Positions 63,902-64,000 of a stretch of 64,000 nt of DNA are shown here, one piece after another. Each line of letters starts with the position of its first letter. Position 1 is the first letter of the stretch. This DNA is from Dyadobacter sp. CY312 (GTDB taxonomy: Bacteria; Bacteroidota; Bacteroidia; Cytophagales; Spirosomataceae), in the NCBI RefSeq assembly GCF_021390535.1, contig NZ_JAJUXG010000013.1, positions 244,071 to 308,070 on the forward strand, written 5' to 3'. The translations under genes were made by a program, and so were the position numbers. Under the pieces are notes generated by a model, which did no database searches, was not told where the DNA came from, and worked only from the letters and a program-made list of their open reading frames with translations.

Positions 63902-64000
63902 TTAAGCATATAACTGAGTTAGACGATACAGGAAGAATTCAACGTTACGAACCCCTCTGAACTGACTTCTAAATGCCTTGATCTTTGCGTTGAAGGACTC
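63858..64000 (-). mobile_element. IS element end, truncated by the window
   Basis: A transposase C-terminus runs in from the right edge and stops at 63902. The next 40 nt (TTGTGGGATCAAGTCAAAAT and GTTGGGGAC within 63860-63890) look like a terminal inverted-repeat end. The mate repeat lies outside the window, so the outer boundary is approximate. Confidence 0.55.
63902..64000 (-). CDS. Transposase C-terminus (partial)
   Basis: Reading the minus strand from the edge gives ESFNAKIKAFRSQFRGVRNV then EFFLYRLTQLYA and a stop at 63902-63904. FNAKIKAFR.QFRGVRN..FFLYRL is the conserved tail of ISAon1/ISL3-like DDE transposases common in Bacteroidota. The upstream part of the gene lies outside the window, so intactness cannot be judged. 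Confidence 0.8.
   Translation of the reverse strand, partial: ESFNAKIKAFRSQFRGVRNVEFFLYRLTQLYA

Noticed and set aside
1..64000. CRISPR arrays, rRNA, tRNA or a recognised phage-defence cluster
   Set aside because: No regularly spaced repeats, no rRNA-like conserved stretches, no cloverleaf I could identify by eye and no restriction or Cas genes. A tRNA or RNA-family scan would be needed to exclude small RNA genes.

Overview
The window reads as a chromosomal segment of a member of the Bacteroidota, most likely a Cytophagales species close to Dyadobacter or Spirosoma. This is inferred from gene families, not from a database match. The signs are two FecI-type sigma/FecR/SusC/SusD units, a type IX secretion (T9SS) C-terminal domain, a long Bacteroidota-type NusB, many TTG starts with weak ribosome binding sites, and promoter-like TTTG/TANNTTTG boxes. 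Gene density is high and the segment is AT-rich. I found no rRNA, recognisable tRNA or CRISPR array. One IS end sits at the right edge.

Layout. 1-2.5 kb: a glucosidase cut by the window edge. 2.7-7.1 kb (minus strand): a GSCFA protein, an Mrp-type Fe-S ATPase, an Nfu-type scaffold and an enlarged D-Ala-D-Ala-ligase-like ATP-grasp protein. 7.2-8.65 kb: a DUF6934-like gene with an overlapping 47-codon gene, then a GH16 glucanase. 8.7-14.2 kb: dnaX facing a conserved housekeeping block (nusB, ytxH-like, DUF1573 lipoprotein, yajC, ybbR-like, coaE). 14.7-23.2 kb: an ABC exporter, a YoeB toxin with its antitoxin, and a DNA-damage-type cassette. The cassette has a LexA-like HTH-S24 repressor, divergent dinB, an orphan higA in antisense and a short DnaE polymerase. 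A GyrI-like protein follows.

23.4-30.3 kb: a secreted M16 peptidase, a small secreted protein, a sigma factor with a two-helix membrane partner, then the sigma and FecR genes of the first nutrient unit. 30.5-37.5 kb: SusC, SusD and a lipoprotein with a haem-binding motif and FG-GAP/VCBS repeats. 39.2-53.0 kb: a complete polysaccharide utilisation locus with sigma factor, FecR, SusC, SusD, beta-helix lipoprotein, alpha/beta esterase and a GH30 hydrolase with a T9SS tail. Extracellular cleavage, surface capture, TonB-dependent import and transenvelope signalling would be linked here. The substrate is probably a xylan or another acidic plant polysaccharide.

53.2-58.0 kb: a frameshifted Crp/Fnr regulator, a SnoaL-like protein, a divergent HxlR/NAD(P)H-oxidoreductase pair sharing a palindrome, an aldo/keto reductase and an AraC regulator. 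58.4-63.3 kb: a TonB receptor, DUF4374 lipoprotein and PepSY membrane protein matching the layout of the Bacteroides xenosiderophore system XusABC. A perfect 13-bp inverted repeat lies just upstream of the receptor start. The window ends in a transposase fragment.

The items most worth following are the LexA-like/DinB/DnaE cassette with its TTTCCA-N6-TGGAAA operator, the haem-motif FG-GAP lipoprotein, the enlarged Ddl paralogue and the inverted repeat before the Xus-like operon.
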